This document shows, piece by piece, positions 32,803 to 40,901 of a stretch of DNA of 64,000 nt. Source of the DNA: Clostridia bacterium. Lineage in GTDB: Bacteria; Bacillota; Clostridia; Oscillospirales; Acutalibacteraceae. A model generated the notes under the pieces. The model was not told the DNA's origin. It saw nothing but the letters and a program-made list of their open reading frames with translations, and did no database searches. The DNA is taken from NCBI GenBank assembly GCA_900771085.1, contig CAAGMR010000060.1, positions 7,191-71,190 on the forward strand, read 5' to 3'. Each line of letters begins with the position of its first letter. Position 1 is the first letter of the stretch. Made by a program: the position numbers and the translations under genes.

Positions 32803-34911
32803 ATGAACAACAATTTCCCAAAGCTTTTTGAACCATGGAAAATTGGCACCTGTGAGATTCCAAACAGAGTAGCACTCGTTCCAATGCTCATGGAAGTTGC
32901 CGAGCTTGACGGTACAGCAGGCGATCGCGCAATTGCTTACTATACTGAAAGAGCTAAAGGCGGAGTAGGCCTTATCGAAACAGAAGTAACACGTATCAGT
33001 GACTGGTCAGGATGCACAGGTCCAAGACAGCTTTCTGTAACATCAGACAGATGTATTCCGGGTCTTACAAAACTCGCCAATTCTATTCACAATGAAGGAT
33101 CAAAGATTTTTGTACAGCTTCATCATCCGGGCCGTCAGACTTACCAGCTCGTTGTAACTGCATGGAAACTTTCTGACACAATCGGTCGTCACTGGGATGG
33201 CTGGTGGAAGATTTTCTTCTCACTCACAAAGTATATGGACATCTTTGATAAGCAGATTTTCCATAACTTCTACTTAAGAACAGTATCTGCTTCCAATATT
33301 CCTAACGAACTCGCTTGTTCTCCTGTAAGAGAGAGCCAGAAGGTTCGTCCTCTCACAAAGTGGGAAATCAACAAGATTGAAGATGAATTTGCTCAGGGTG
33401 CACTTCGCTGCAAGAAGGCCGGAATCGATGGCGTTCAGCTTCACTGCTCACATGGTTATTTCCTTCAGCAGTTCATTTCTCCATACACAAACCGCAGAAC
33501 AGACGAATACGGTGGTTCTCTTGAAAACCGTCTTCGCATCATAAAGGAAATCATTGATAAGATTCATAAACTTTGCGGACCTGATTATCCGATTTCTGCC
33601 CGTCTCACAGTTGATGAGTACTACAGACTCTTCGGTTACAACCAGGGTTACACACTTAATGAAGGTGTTGAGGTTGCCAAGATGCTCGAAAGCTACGGCA
33701 TCCAGTTCCTTGACCTCTCATGCGGTTCTTATGAATGCTTGAACGCATGGTGTGAACCAACATCTTATGACCTTGGCTGGAGAAAGGATAACGCAAAGGC
33801 TGTTAAGGAAGCAGTAAGCATTCCTGTTGGCCAGACAGGCGTAATCCGTACTCCTGAGCAGGCTGAAAAGCTTCTTGAAGAAGGCTATCAGGATGTTATC
33901 GGTCTTGCTCGTCCACTCCTTGCAGATCCATACTGGGTAAACAAGGCTAAGGAAGGCAGAACAGATGAAATCAACAAGTGTCTCTCTTGCCTCTACTGCC
34001 TTGAGTCAATGATGGGCAACGCACTTGCAGGCGGTCTCCCTGGACAGTGCGCAGTTAACCCTAGAACATGTAATGAACTTATGTTCCCGCTTGAGCCTGA
34101 AAAGGTTGGCGACGACAGACAGGTTGTTGTAATCGGTGCAGGTCCTGCAGGTCTTATGGCTGCAAGAACATGTGCTCAGAAGGGCTTCAAAGTTACAGTA
34201 TTTGAAAAGAACGACAAGGTTGGCGGACAGATCTTACTTGCTGCCGCTCCAAAGCAGAAGTATAAAATCGGCTGGGTAACTCAGGACCTCAAGGTTCAGT
34301 GTGAAAAGCTTGGTGTTGAGATTAAGCTTAATACTGAAGCAACAGCTGAAAACGTTAAGGCTCTTAACCCATATGCAGTATTCAATGCTGTCGGCGGTGT
34401 TCCTGTAACTCCAAAGATTCCTGGATATGACCTTCCAAACGTTTATACTCCTGACCAGATCCTTGACGGTTCAGTAGTTCTTGAGGGCAAGAAGATTGCT
34501 GTTATCGGTTCAGGTATGACAGGTCTTGAAACAGCTGAGTATCTTTCAGATATGGGCAACGACATTGTTGTTGTTGAAATGGCTGATGAGCTTGCTCCGG
34601 GAACATGGATCCAGCATGTTATGGATGTTGTTCCAAAGCTTGAAGAAAGAAATGCCAAGTTCTTCACAGGCTGGAAGCTTGTTGAAATGAAGCCTGACTG
34701 TGTTGAAATCGAAAGCACAAAGATTTCCGGAAACAAGAAGCTCGTTTCATGTGATGCTATCATCATGTCTCTCGGTGTTCGTCCTGCAGCACTTGCAGAC
34801 GAAATCAAGAACGTTTGCGCTAAGACAATCAGCGTTGGTGATGCAAACAAGACAGGACGTATTGCAGATGCTACTCATACTGCATACAGAGCTGCAATGG
34901 AATTAAGATAA
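32803..34911 (+). CDS. NADH:flavin oxidoreductase / 2,4-dienoyl-CoA reductase-type enzyme
   Basis: A 702-residue old-yellow-enzyme fusion. Residues 1-385 form the FMN TIM barrel (HHPGRQ, HCSHGYFLQQFISP). A cysteine cluster follows at 393, 396 and 399, with Cys416 as the probable fourth [4Fe-4S] ligand; the CxxCxxC spacing is that of trimethylamine dehydrogenase more than FadH. An FAD domain begins VVVIGAGPAGLMAA near 438, and an NAD(P) domain has IAVIGSGMTGLETAEYL. It probably reduces activated C=C bonds, as in BaiCD/BaiH relatives. Highly expressed codons; single-gene unit. AGGAG precedes the ATG. Confidence 0.87.
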   Translation: MNNNFPKLFEPWKIGTCEIPNRVALVPMLMEVAELDGTAGDRAIAYYTERAKGGVGLIETEVTRISDWSGCTGPRQLSVTSDRCIPGLTKLANSIHNEGSKIFVQLHHPGRQTYQLVVTAWKLSDTIGRHWDGWWKIFFSLTKYMDIFDKQIFHNFYLRTVSASNIPNELACSPVRESQKVRPLTKWEINKIEDEFAQGALRCKKAGIDGVQLHCSHGYFLQQFISPYTNRRTDEYGGSLENRLRIIKEIIDKIHKLCGPDYPISARLTVDEYYRLFGYNQGYTLNEGVEVAKMLESYGIQFLDLSCGSYECLNAWCEPTSYDLGWRKDNAKAVKEAVSIPVGQTGVIRTPEQAEKLLEEGYQDVIGLARPLLADPYWVNKAKEGRTDEINKCLSCLYCLESMMGNALAGGLPGQCAVNPRTCNELMFPLEPEKVGDDRQVVVIGAGPAGLMAARTCAQKGFKVTVFEKNDKVGGQILLAAAPKQKYKIGWVTQDLKVQCEKLGVEIKLNTEATAENVKALNPYAVFNAVGGVPVTPKIPGYDLPNVYTPDQILDGSVVLEGKKIAVIGSGMTGLETAEYLSDMGNDIVVVEMADELAPGTWIQHVMDVVPKLEERNAKFFTGWKLVEMKPDCVEIESTKISGNKKLVSCDAIIMSLGVRPAALADEIKNVCAKTISVGDANKTGRIADATHTAYRAAMELR

Positions 34912-34923
34912 TTTCATAAATAA

Positions 34924-34962
34924 AAAGCGGTTGCAACTTTTGCTGCAACCGCTTTGTTTTTT
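34924..34962. terminator. Bidirectional terminator between the flavin reductase and ohrR
   Basis: AAAGCGGTTGCA (34924-34935) pairs perfectly with TGCAACCGCTTT (34944-34955). GTTTTTT follows on the plus strand and TAAAAA precedes, giving a T-run for ohrR on the minus strand. Confidence 0.9.
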
Positions 34963-35395
34963 ATTCGGACAGTGTACCGAGAACTTTATAAAGAAGACTA
35001 TAAAGTGTTTTTGCTTCCTCGGGAGCAATGTTCACACAACTCATAAGTCTTGTCGGAATGGAAACAGCCTTTTCCTTAAGAGCTTCGCCTTCTTCGGTTA
35101 TTGAAACAAGTAATACTCGCTCATCAACCTTTGAACGATATCTTTTAACATAGCCCTTCTTTTCGAGGCTCTTTAAAACAGGGGTAAGAGTGCCGGAATC
35201 AAGATAAAGCTTTTTTCCAAGATCTTTTCCGCTGCATTCTTTGACTTCCCAGAAAACCATCATGGCTATGTACTGGGTATAGGTAAGGTCAAGTTCCTCG
35301 AGGAATGGTCTGTATTGTTTTACTACCTCTTTTGCGCATGCATAAAGAGGGAAGCAGAGCTGGTTTTCAAGTTTAAGAGAATCATATTTATCCAT
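34961..35395 (-). CDS. ohrR: OhrR-type MarR-family peroxide-sensing repressor
   Basis: A 144-residue winged-helix repressor. KLENQLCFPLYAC aligns with Bacillus OhrR as I recall it, placing Cys14 at the reactive cysteine position (Cys15 there). The HTH core GKKLYLDSGTLTPVLKSLE is the diagnostic OhrR recognition segment, and the wing has RSKVDERVLLVSIT. ATG 35395 begins MDKYDS and follows a GAGGGG site; an upstream start would add unrelated residues. A perfect operator lies within its own promoter, so autorepression is likely. No ohr gene is adjacent; the convergent flavin reductase might be a target, but this is inference. Confidence 0.85.
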   Translation of the reverse strand: MDKYDSLKLENQLCFPLYACAKEVVKQYRPFLEELDLTYTQYIAMMVFWEVKECSGKDLGKKLYLDSGTLTPVLKSLEKKGYVKRYRSKVDERVLLVSITEEGEALKEKAVSIPTRLMSCVNIAPEEAKTLYSLLYKVLGTLSE

Positions 35396-35435
35396 AATAT
35401 TACCCCTCACATATTTATAATAACCCCTACAACAG

Positions 35436-35463
35436 ATTGTACGCAATTAAATTGCCTTGTCAA
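35436..35463 (-). promoter_or_regulatory. Promoter of ohrR
   Basis: On the minus strand a consensus TTGACA (35463-35458) and TACAAT (35441-35436) with a 16-base spacer. The spacer is almost wholly filled by the operator palindrome. Confidence 0.8.
35443..35455. promoter_or_regulatory. OhrR-like operator
   Basis: GCAATTAAATTGC is a perfect inverted repeat about a central base. Its core CAATTAAATTG equals the core of the Bacillus OhrR box as I recall it. It sits between the -35 and -10 boxes of ohrR, where a bound repressor would block RNA polymerase. Confidence 0.75.
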
Positions 35464-35497
35464 GCATAAGCTTATGACATTCATTTGCTTCTTTATT

Positions 35498-35526
35498 TTG
35501 ACATTTGAATAAGTGTCTATTAAACT
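35498..35526 (+). promoter_or_regulatory. Promoter of the GtrA-family gene
   Basis: A consensus TTGACA at 35498-35503 and TAAACT at 35521-35526 with a 17-base spacer, about 60 bases before the start. Confidence 0.6.
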
Positions 35527-35585
35527 ATAACTTATAATATCTGGCAGTGAGCAAAATCCATATGCTGCCTACGGGAGGAAACACA

Positions 35586-36062
35586 ATGGCTGATAGCAAC
35601 ATCACAACAGAGTCAGCGGCTCTTGAAAAAGAAAAGAACAAAAAGGCTGAGATTATTCGAGTTTTAAAATTCATCGGCTTCTCAACGTCTGCAGGAATTA
35701 TTGAAACCATCGTTAGCACAGGTCTTGATATGACCATAAACAAGGACGGAAGTCTTTACTATGTCTGCTATGCCATAGCTCTTATCTGCTCCGTTATCTG
35801 GAACTTTACTTTCAACAGAAAGTTTACATTTAAGGCAGCAAGCAACGTTCCAAAGTCAATGGCACTTGCACTTCTCTTCTATGTTCCTTTTGCTCCATGG
35901 ACAATCTGGCTTGCAAAAGTTCTTGAGCCAATCATCAAGTACAACATCCTTATCCTTGGTATCAACATGTTACAGAATATCACTCTTGAATATCTCTGGC
36001 AGCGTTTCGTTGTTTTCAGAAACAGCATCGATACAAACGAAAAGGCAAAGAAGGAAGACTGA
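35586..36062 (+). CDS. GtrA-family membrane protein
   Basis: A 158-residue protein with four hydrophobic segments after a charged 24-residue N-terminus. VLKFIGFSTSAGIIETIVSTGL and SVIWNFTFNRKFTF are the GtrA signature; the NFxxNRxFTF pattern is strongly diagnostic. Family members help move lipid-linked sugars across the membrane during glycosylation of wall or surface polymers. ATG 35586 follows GGGAGGAAA. No glycosyltransferase partner is adjacent. A terminator follows. Confidence 0.87.
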   Translation: MADSNITTESAALEKEKNKKAEIIRVLKFIGFSTSAGIIETIVSTGLDMTINKDGSLYYVCYAIALICSVIWNFTFNRKFTFKAASNVPKSMALALLFYVPFAPWTIWLAKVLEPIIKYNILILGINMLQNITLEYLWQRFVVFRNSIDTNEKAKKED

Positions 36063-36074
36063 TTCCAATAATAT

Positions 36075-36112
36075 GACCCGAGTAAGGTTTAACCTTACTC
36101 GGGTCTTTTTTT
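36075..36112. terminator. Terminator between gtrA-family gene and ogg
   Basis: GACCCGAGTAAGG (36075-36087) pairs perfectly with CCTTACTCGGGTC (36093-36105) around TTTAA, followed by seven T. It reaches the 3' end of the convergent ogg gene. Confidence 0.92.
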
Positions 36113-36983
36113 ATTTGAATTTTATTGAATTTCTTCTCCAGTGGAACAGGAATTGCTGCGCAATTCCTTCCACGCCTTCGGCGCACGCCGGGAGTCCGTT
36201 CGGATAAAGCTCAGACATAATGCGCTTAACCCATACATCTACAGGGAAGGCATCGATGTGTTCAAGCGAGTACAGGGACACGCACTGGGCTACTTTAGGG
36301 CCGACGCCTTTAATGAGCTTGAGGCTCTCTTCGCACTCGGCGAGAGAAACTGCTTTCAGGGCGCTGAGGTCAACCGTTCCGTTTGCAACGCATCTTGCCG
36401 CATCAAGAATGTATTTGTTTCTGAAACCGGCCCTGAGAGGAGCGAGATTTTCTTCCGAAAGAGATGCGAGCACCTCCGGTGCAGGGAAGGAGAAGCAGCC
36501 TTCGTCGACTTCTTCTCCAAAAGTCTTGCAAAGTCGGTCGATGATGCCTTTTATTCTTGGAATATTATTGTTCTGCGAAATGATAAAGCTTATAAGAGTT
36601 TCAAACGGGTCCTGGTTAAGGATTCTGATACCCGGGAATTCTGTGATTGCCGAGTGAAGGATTTCATCCTTTTCAAGACAGCTGCAAACCTTCGCGTAAT
36701 CTCTGTCAAGATCAAAATAGTGAATCCAGTAATCGGCATCCTGTTCACTCTGGTTCTTAAAGGTGAGAATGGATGTTCCGTCATCGAGAAACTTCTGAGA
36801 AACCGTAGCATTTCTTCCTCCGGCAACGGCGTTGAATGCAGTGCCAAGTTCGCCATCGTCCACCTGTTTCCACCTGAAAGCCTGACCGCAGTCGAGGGTT
36901 AGAGCAATATCAAGGCAATCCACGTTTTCTATTACAAGATTGCCGCTTTTTACTTGTACCTTTAGTTGTTCGTTTTTTCGCAT
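36111..36983 (-). CDS. ogg: 8-oxoguanine DNA glycosylase/AP lyase
   Basis: A 290-residue glycosylase of the Ogg1 type that removes 8-oxoguanine opposite cytosine. The N-terminal domain includes LTLDCGQAFRWKQ. The HhH motif KLIKGVGPKVAQCVSLY carries the catalytic Lys, and IDAFPVDVWVKRIM carries the catalytic Asp. The QNNNIPRIKGII stretch is typical. It does the job of MutM, of which no copy is seen here. It begins after a 418-base gap that must hold its promoter. Confidence 0.9.
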   Translation of the reverse strand: MRKNEQLKVQVKSGNLVIENVDCLDIALTLDCGQAFRWKQVDDGELGTAFNAVAGGRNATVSQKFLDDGTSILTFKNQSEQDADYWIHYFDLDRDYAKVCSCLEKDEILHSAITEFPGIRILNQDPFETLISFIISQNNNIPRIKGIIDRLCKTFGEEVDEGCFSFPAPEVLASLSEENLAPLRAGFRNKYILDAARCVANGTVDLSALKAVSLAECEESLKLIKGVGPKVAQCVSLYSLEHIDAFPVDVWVKRIMSELYPNGLPACAEGVEGIAQQFLFHWRRNSIKFK

Positions 36984-37401
36984 TTTACCCCTCGAAAATG
37001 AAAAATGATTTGAGCCGGATTATTTGAAAAAAATGTGCAAATTGACGTTTTTGAAATTAATTTTGTAAAGCCATGTTAACGTTTCGTAAATAACCCTTTG
37101 TCAAGCATAAATCTTTCCGCAAATATGCGGAAATGACGAAAAATGGCTTAAATTCAAAGAAAATTCATATTAGTTTTAGTACCTTTCAACCGAGTTTTAA
37201 ACAATTTTACACGTGTAAAATATACAGAGCGTATAAAATACCGTGATTTTCGCGTGCAAAAGTGCCAAAAACGGGCTTGACATAAACAAATCGCAATAAT
37301 TAGCCAAAAATCAGTCTAAAACTTAAGCACAGCAAGTTAAAAACGTTTAAAAACGTAATATCAGATGAAAAAGAATCCATGTTCAATTTGCAAAAAGTGC
37401 A
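36984..37401. other. AT-rich intergenic region with two palindromes
   Basis: 418 bases between ogg and rarA with no convincing reading frame. TTTTACACGTGTAAAA at 37205-37220 is a perfect 16-base palindrome. A second element, TTTCCGCA and TGCGGAAA around AATA, lies near 37116-37135. A minus-strand TTGACA near 37101 could belong to the ogg promoter. No repeat family or RNA gene was recognised. Confidence 0.6.
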
Positions 37402-38685
37402 CTATTTTTTGATTTTGTCCCAATAGGCTTTTGCAGCCTGTTCGGACTTGTTCGGTCCGTATTCGTAATAGCGCGCATTTTTGAGCGAATCCGGAAGGTA
37501 TTGCTGAGCTACCCAGTGGTTAGGGTAATCGTGCGGATAAGTATAAAACTGACCCGGAGTATCGTTATCTTCGCCATCGTAATGCTTATTCTGAAGCTGG
37601 CGAGGAATAGGTCCGCTTTTGCCGTTCTGAATATCTGCATGCGCTGCGGCAAGGCCGAGGTAGGCACTGTTTGATTTTGGACTTGTCGCAACAAGCACAA
37701 CAGCATCCGCCAATGGGATTCGAGCTTCCGGCAGACCAACCTGAAGCGCAATATCGCATGCGTTCTTGACGATAGGAATAATCTGCGGATAAGCGAGGCC
37801 GACGTCCTCACAGGCGCAGACTAAAAGTCTTCTGATGGCAGATGGCATATCGCCGGCTTCAAGGAGTCTTGCGAGATAGTGGAGTGCTGCATCAGGGTCC
37901 GAACCGCGCATGGATTTCTGGAATGCGGAGATGATGTCGTAGTGATCGTCTCCGGCGCGGTCATATCTCATTGCGGAGTGTCCGGTAATCTGTTCAATGG
38001 TATCTGCCTTAATGTATACCTTTCCGTCGCCTGCCGCCGCGGCTGCCGCTGCGCCACCTGATGCCATAACGCACAGTTCAACTGTCGTTATGGCTTTTCT
38101 GACATCGCCACCGCATGCGCGGGCGATGTCGAGGGCTACGCCATCCTCGGGTATGTATTCCACTCCATTTTCCTCTGAAAGGATGGAGAAGGCTCTCATT
38201 ACTGCCGGTTCAACTTCTTCGGGACTTACAGATTTGAACTCAAATACAGAGCAGCGGGAAAGGATTGCGTTGTAAACATAGAAGTACGGGTTCTCTGTTG
38301 TAGACGCAATCATTGTGATCTGTCCGCTCTCAAGGTACTCGAGAAGAGACTGCTGCTGCTTTTTGTTGAAGTACTGAATCTCATCGAGATAAAGAAGAAT
38401 GCCATTTGGCGCAATGAAGGTATCAAGCTGAGCAACCATATCCTTGATGTCAGAGATGGAAGCTGTTGTGGCATTGAGTTTATAGAGCTTTTTATTGGTT
38501 TCCTTCGCGATTATGCGTGCAAGAGTTGTCTTTCCCACGCCTGAAGGACCGTAAAATATGAGATTTGGTATGTTACCTGACTGAATAATTCCGCGAAGAG
38601 CCATACCGTCGCCCAGCAAATGCTTCTGTCCGACGATCTCGTCAAGGGTCTCGGGACGTATTCTGTCTGCAAGTGGTTGAGACAT
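37402..38685 (-). CDS. rarA: Replication-associated recombination protein A (AAA+ ATPase)
   Basis: A 427-residue AAA+ ATPase of the RarA/MgsA/WRNIP1 family acting at stalled forks. PLADRIRPETLDEIVGQKHL begins the family, Walker A is GPSGVGKTT, Walker B is LYLDEIQYFNKKQQ, and the C-terminal tetramerisation region includes CEDVGLAYPQ. A run of seven alanines followed by Gly-Asp-Gly-Lys near 208 is an unusual low-complexity insertion. Its own promoter lies upstream. It is divergent from the ribosomal cluster. Confidence 0.93.
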   Translation of the reverse strand: MSQPLADRIRPETLDEIVGQKHLLGDGMALRGIIQSGNIPNLIFYGPSGVGKTTLARIIAKETNKKLYKLNATTASISDIKDMVAQLDTFIAPNGILLYLDEIQYFNKKQQQSLLEYLESGQITMIASTTENPYFYVYNAILSRCSVFEFKSVSPEEVEPAVMRAFSILSEENGVEYIPEDGVALDIARACGGDVRKAITTVELCVMASGGAAAAAAAGDGKVYIKADTIEQITGHSAMRYDRAGDDHYDIISAFQKSMRGSDPDAALHYLARLLEAGDMPSAIRRLLVCACEDVGLAYPQIIPIVKNACDIALQVGLPEARIPLADAVVLVATSPKSNSAYLGLAAAHADIQNGKSGPIPRQLQNKHYDGEDNDTPGQFYTYPHDYPNHWVAQQYLPDSLKNARYYEYGPNKSEQAAKAYWDKIKK

Positions 38686-38720
38686 TATTTCACCTCAATT
38701 ATTAATGAAAACGTTATACT

Positions 38721-38749
38721 ATTATATATATTATATAATCTCGTCGCAA
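38721..38749 (-). promoter_or_regulatory. Promoter of rarA
   Basis: On the minus strand TTGCGA (38749-38744) and a consensus TATAAT (38726-38721) with a 17-base spacer. The spacer is a TATA-rich tract, so the exact -10 may shift by a few bases. Confidence 0.7.
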
Positions 38750-38878
38750 TAAGGTGTATAGAAATCCAAGATTTAGTGGTCGGATATCTCAAAAAAACAA
38801 GATATTGGTTCTTTGTGCAAGACGACAAATTTTAGCAAAAATCTTTGGAAAAAAAGTAGATTTTTTTCGGATTTTTTC

Positions 38879-38907
38879 TTGCATTATACCTATGCCTATG
38901 ATACTAT
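38879..38907 (+). promoter_or_regulatory. Promoter of the S10 ribosomal operon
   Basis: TTGCAT at 38879-38884 and TACTAT at 38902-38907 with a 17-base spacer, leaving a leader of about 330 bases before rpsJ. Confidence 0.65.
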
Positions 38908-39241
38908 GTTTAGGCACGTGAAAAGGGCTTACTGCGCCATTTTTGCGTCAGAGATATGCGTAGATGCGGGAGGTGGCCACCCGAAGAGGTGGGAAATTTC
39001 CGCGGAGTATGTCCGATTTTAAACCGGGCGAAACTAATATTTGTGCTTATTATTCCCCATTTGAGTTGCACGGGAGAATAGCGCACTAATGCTGTTTTTG
39101 CCACCCGGGCGCGGCGATGAGTCGCATCCAGGTTTTTTAAATACTACTACAGGAAACACCCGGTGCGGTTGTTGAATGAGCAGGTTTAAAAGAGAACAGC
39201 AGGCCCGCCATTAATTCCAGAAAATTATAGGAGGAGTCAAA
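38908..39241 (+). promoter_or_regulatory. Long untranslated leader of the S10 operon
   Basis: About 330 bases with no convincing reading frame and much local pairing. CGGG/CCCG at 38967-38983 encloses the palindrome GGTGGCCACC, GGAAATTTCC at 38992-39001 is palindromic, and an attenuator-like hairpin with six T is at 39103-39138. The string CACCCG recurs near 38979, 39103 and 39164. Control by a ribosomal protein or by attenuation is plausible, but I do not recognise a known class. Confidence 0.5.
39103..39138 (+). terminator. Attenuator-like hairpin in the S10 leader
   Basis: ACCCGG (39103-39108) pairs with CCAGGT (39128-39133) with one C-A mismatch. An inner GCGA/TCGC stem (39114-39125) closes TGAG, and T-run 39133-39138 follows. 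It lies 104 bases before rpsJ, so partial termination seems likely. Confidence 0.5.
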
Positions 39242-39553
39242 ATGGCAGTAAAAGAAAAAATCAGAATCAGACTTAAGGGCTACGATCCAAACCTTGTAGA
39301 CACAGCTGCAGAAAAGATCGTTGAAACAGCTAAGCGCACAGGCGCTAAGGTTTCCGGACCAGTTCCACTTCCAACAGAAAAGGAAGTTGTAACAATCCTT
39401 CGTGCTGTACATAAGTACAAGGATAGCCGTGAACAGTTTGAGCAGAGCACACACAAAAGACTCATCGACATTCTCAGACCTTCAAACAAAACTGTTGAAG
39501 CTTTGACAAGTCTTGAGCTTCCTGCCGGCGTAGAAATCGAGATTAAGCTCTAA
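39242..39553 (+). CDS. rpsJ: 30S ribosomal protein S10
   Basis: A 103-residue head protein of the small subunit that also acts as NusE in antitermination. The sequence IRIRLKGYDPNLVDTAAEKI and the extended loop with GPVPLPTEK are typical uS10. GGAGGAG precedes the ATG. It opens the S10 operon, which runs without a visible terminator to rplQ. Unlike many Firmicutes, no tufA-containing str operon lies directly upstream; rarA does. Confidence 0.97.
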   Translation: MAVKEKIRIRLKGYDPNLVDTAAEKIVETAKRTGAKVSGPVPLPTEKEVVTILRAVHKYKDSREQFEQSTHKRLIDILRPSNKTVEALTSLELPAGVEIEIKL

Positions 39554-39628
39554 TTCTTAATCGCAGGTTTCACACGGATAGGGTCATGTTGGCAGAGGCC
39601 AACCAATAACCATAAGGAGGAAAATAAT

Positions 39629-40261
39629 ATGCAGAAAGGTCTTATCGGAAAGAAAATCGGTATGACACAGCTCTTTGACGAATCAGGTATCGTAATCCCT
39701 GTAACAGTCATCGAGGCAGGTCCTTGCACTGTAACTCTTAAGAAGACAGTTGAAAATGACGGCTATGACGCTGTTCAGCTTGGCTTCGGAGACATCAAGG
39801 CATCACGCGTTAACAAGCCAATGAAGGGTCAGTTTGACAAGGCTGATGTAGCTCCTAAGAAAACTCTTAGAGAATTCAGACTTGACGACTGCGCAGCTCT
39901 CAATGTGGGCGACATCCTCAAGGCAGACGTTTTCGCAGCCGGCGACAAGGTAGACGTTGTTGGCACAAGTAAAGGTAAGGGTACAGCAGGCGCAATCAAA
40001 CGCTGGAACTTCCACAGACTTAAGGAAACTCATGGTACAGGTCCTAACGCAAGACACGCAGGTTCACTTGGTGCTTGCTCCGATCCATCAAGAGTTTTCA
40101 AGGGAAAGAAGCTCGCAGGTCATCTCGGCCATGAGCGCGTAACAATCCAGAACCTTGACATCGTAAAGGTTGATGCAGAAAACAACCTTATCGCAATCAA
40201 GGGCGCAGTTCCTGGCCCTAAGGGCGGAATTGTTCTTATCAAAGACACAGTAAAAGCGTAA
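39629..40261 (+). CDS. rplC: 50S ribosomal protein L3
   Basis: A 210-residue early-assembly protein near the peptidyl transferase centre. MQKGLIGKKIGMTQLFDE at the start and GASSDPSRV-like SLGACSDPSRVFKGKKLAGH in the loop mark uL3. AAGGAGG precedes the ATG. The gap to rpsJ, 75 bases, is one of the widest in the cluster, and contains a TTGGCagaGGCCAA hairpin near 39589. It ends 16 bases before rplD. Confidence 0.97.
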   Translation: MQKGLIGKKIGMTQLFDESGIVIPVTVIEAGPCTVTLKKTVENDGYDAVQLGFGDIKASRVNKPMKGQFDKADVAPKKTLREFRLDDCAALNVGDILKADVFAAGDKVDVVGTSKGKGTAGAIKRWNFHRLKETHGTGPNARHAGSLGACSDPSRVFKGKKLAGHLGHERVTIQNLDIVKVDAENNLIAIKGAVPGPKGGIVLIKDTVKA

Positions 40262-40277
40262 GAAGGAGGAGTAAGAC

Positions 40278-40901
40278 ATGCCTAGCGTAAAAGTTTACAG
40301 CGCAGCCGGAAAGGAAAAAGGCACACTCGAGCTTAACGACAGCATCTTCGGCATTGAGCCAAATATGTCTGCAGTTCATCTCGTAGTTGTTAACTATCTG
40401 GCAAATCAGCGTCAGGGTACACAGTCTACCCTCACACGCTCAGAAGTTAGAGGCGGCGGCCGCAAGCCATGGAGACAGAAGGGCACAGGCCACGCAAGAC
40501 AGGGTTCAACACGTTCACCACAGTGGAGACACGGTGGCGTAGCTCTTGGACCAAAGCCACGTTCATATGGTTTCTCCATCAACAAGAAGGTTAGAAAGCT
40601 CGCTATGAAGTCAGTTCTCTCTGACAAGGTAGCAAACGGTGAATTCCAGGTAGTTGACAGCCTTAAGATGGATGCAATCAAGACTAAGGACATGGTTAAG
40701 ACACTTGATGCTCTTGGAAACGTTAAGAAGACTCTTATCGTTCTTCCTGAGAAGGATGACGTTGTTTACAAGAGTGCAAGAAACATTCCTGGCGTAAAGG
40801 TAACACCTGTAAACGCTATCAATGTTTATGACATCGTTAACTGCAACAAGATGATTATTGCTGAAGAAGCAGTTAAGAAGATTGAGGAGGTATATGCATA
40901 A
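40278..40901 (+). CDS. rplD: 50S ribosomal protein L4
   Basis: A 207-residue protein lining the exit tunnel. The extended loop contains GTQSTLTRSEVRGGGRKPWR and GTGHARQGSTRSPQWRHGG. In enterobacteria L4 also represses the S10 operon through its leader; whether it uses the long leader here is unknown. AAGGAGGAG precedes the ATG. Its stop overlaps the rplW start (TAATG), so the two are coupled. Confidence 0.97.
   Translation: MPSVKVYSAAGKEKGTLELNDSIFGIEPNMSAVHLVVVNYLANQRQGTQSTLTRSEVRGGGRKPWRQKGTGHARQGSTRSPQWRHGGVALGPKPRSYGFSINKKVRKLAMKSVLSDKVANGEFQVVDSLKMDAIKTKDMVKTLDALGNVKKTLIVLPEKDDVVYKSARNIPGVKVTPVNAINVYDIVNCNKMIIAEEAVKKIEEVYA

Noticed and set aside
36141..36902. 253-codon open frame on the plus strand
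   Set aside because: It lies wholly opposite ogg, which has its catalytic Lys and Asp motifs; the plus-strand product shows no recognisable domain and no ribosome site.
37116..37220. CRISPR array or insertion-sequence ends
   Set aside because: Two unrelated palindromes occur once each; there is no spaced direct repeat and no transposase.
39061..39102. Short leader peptide in the S10 leader
   Set aside because: Small frames exist but none has a convincing ribosome site with a start codon.
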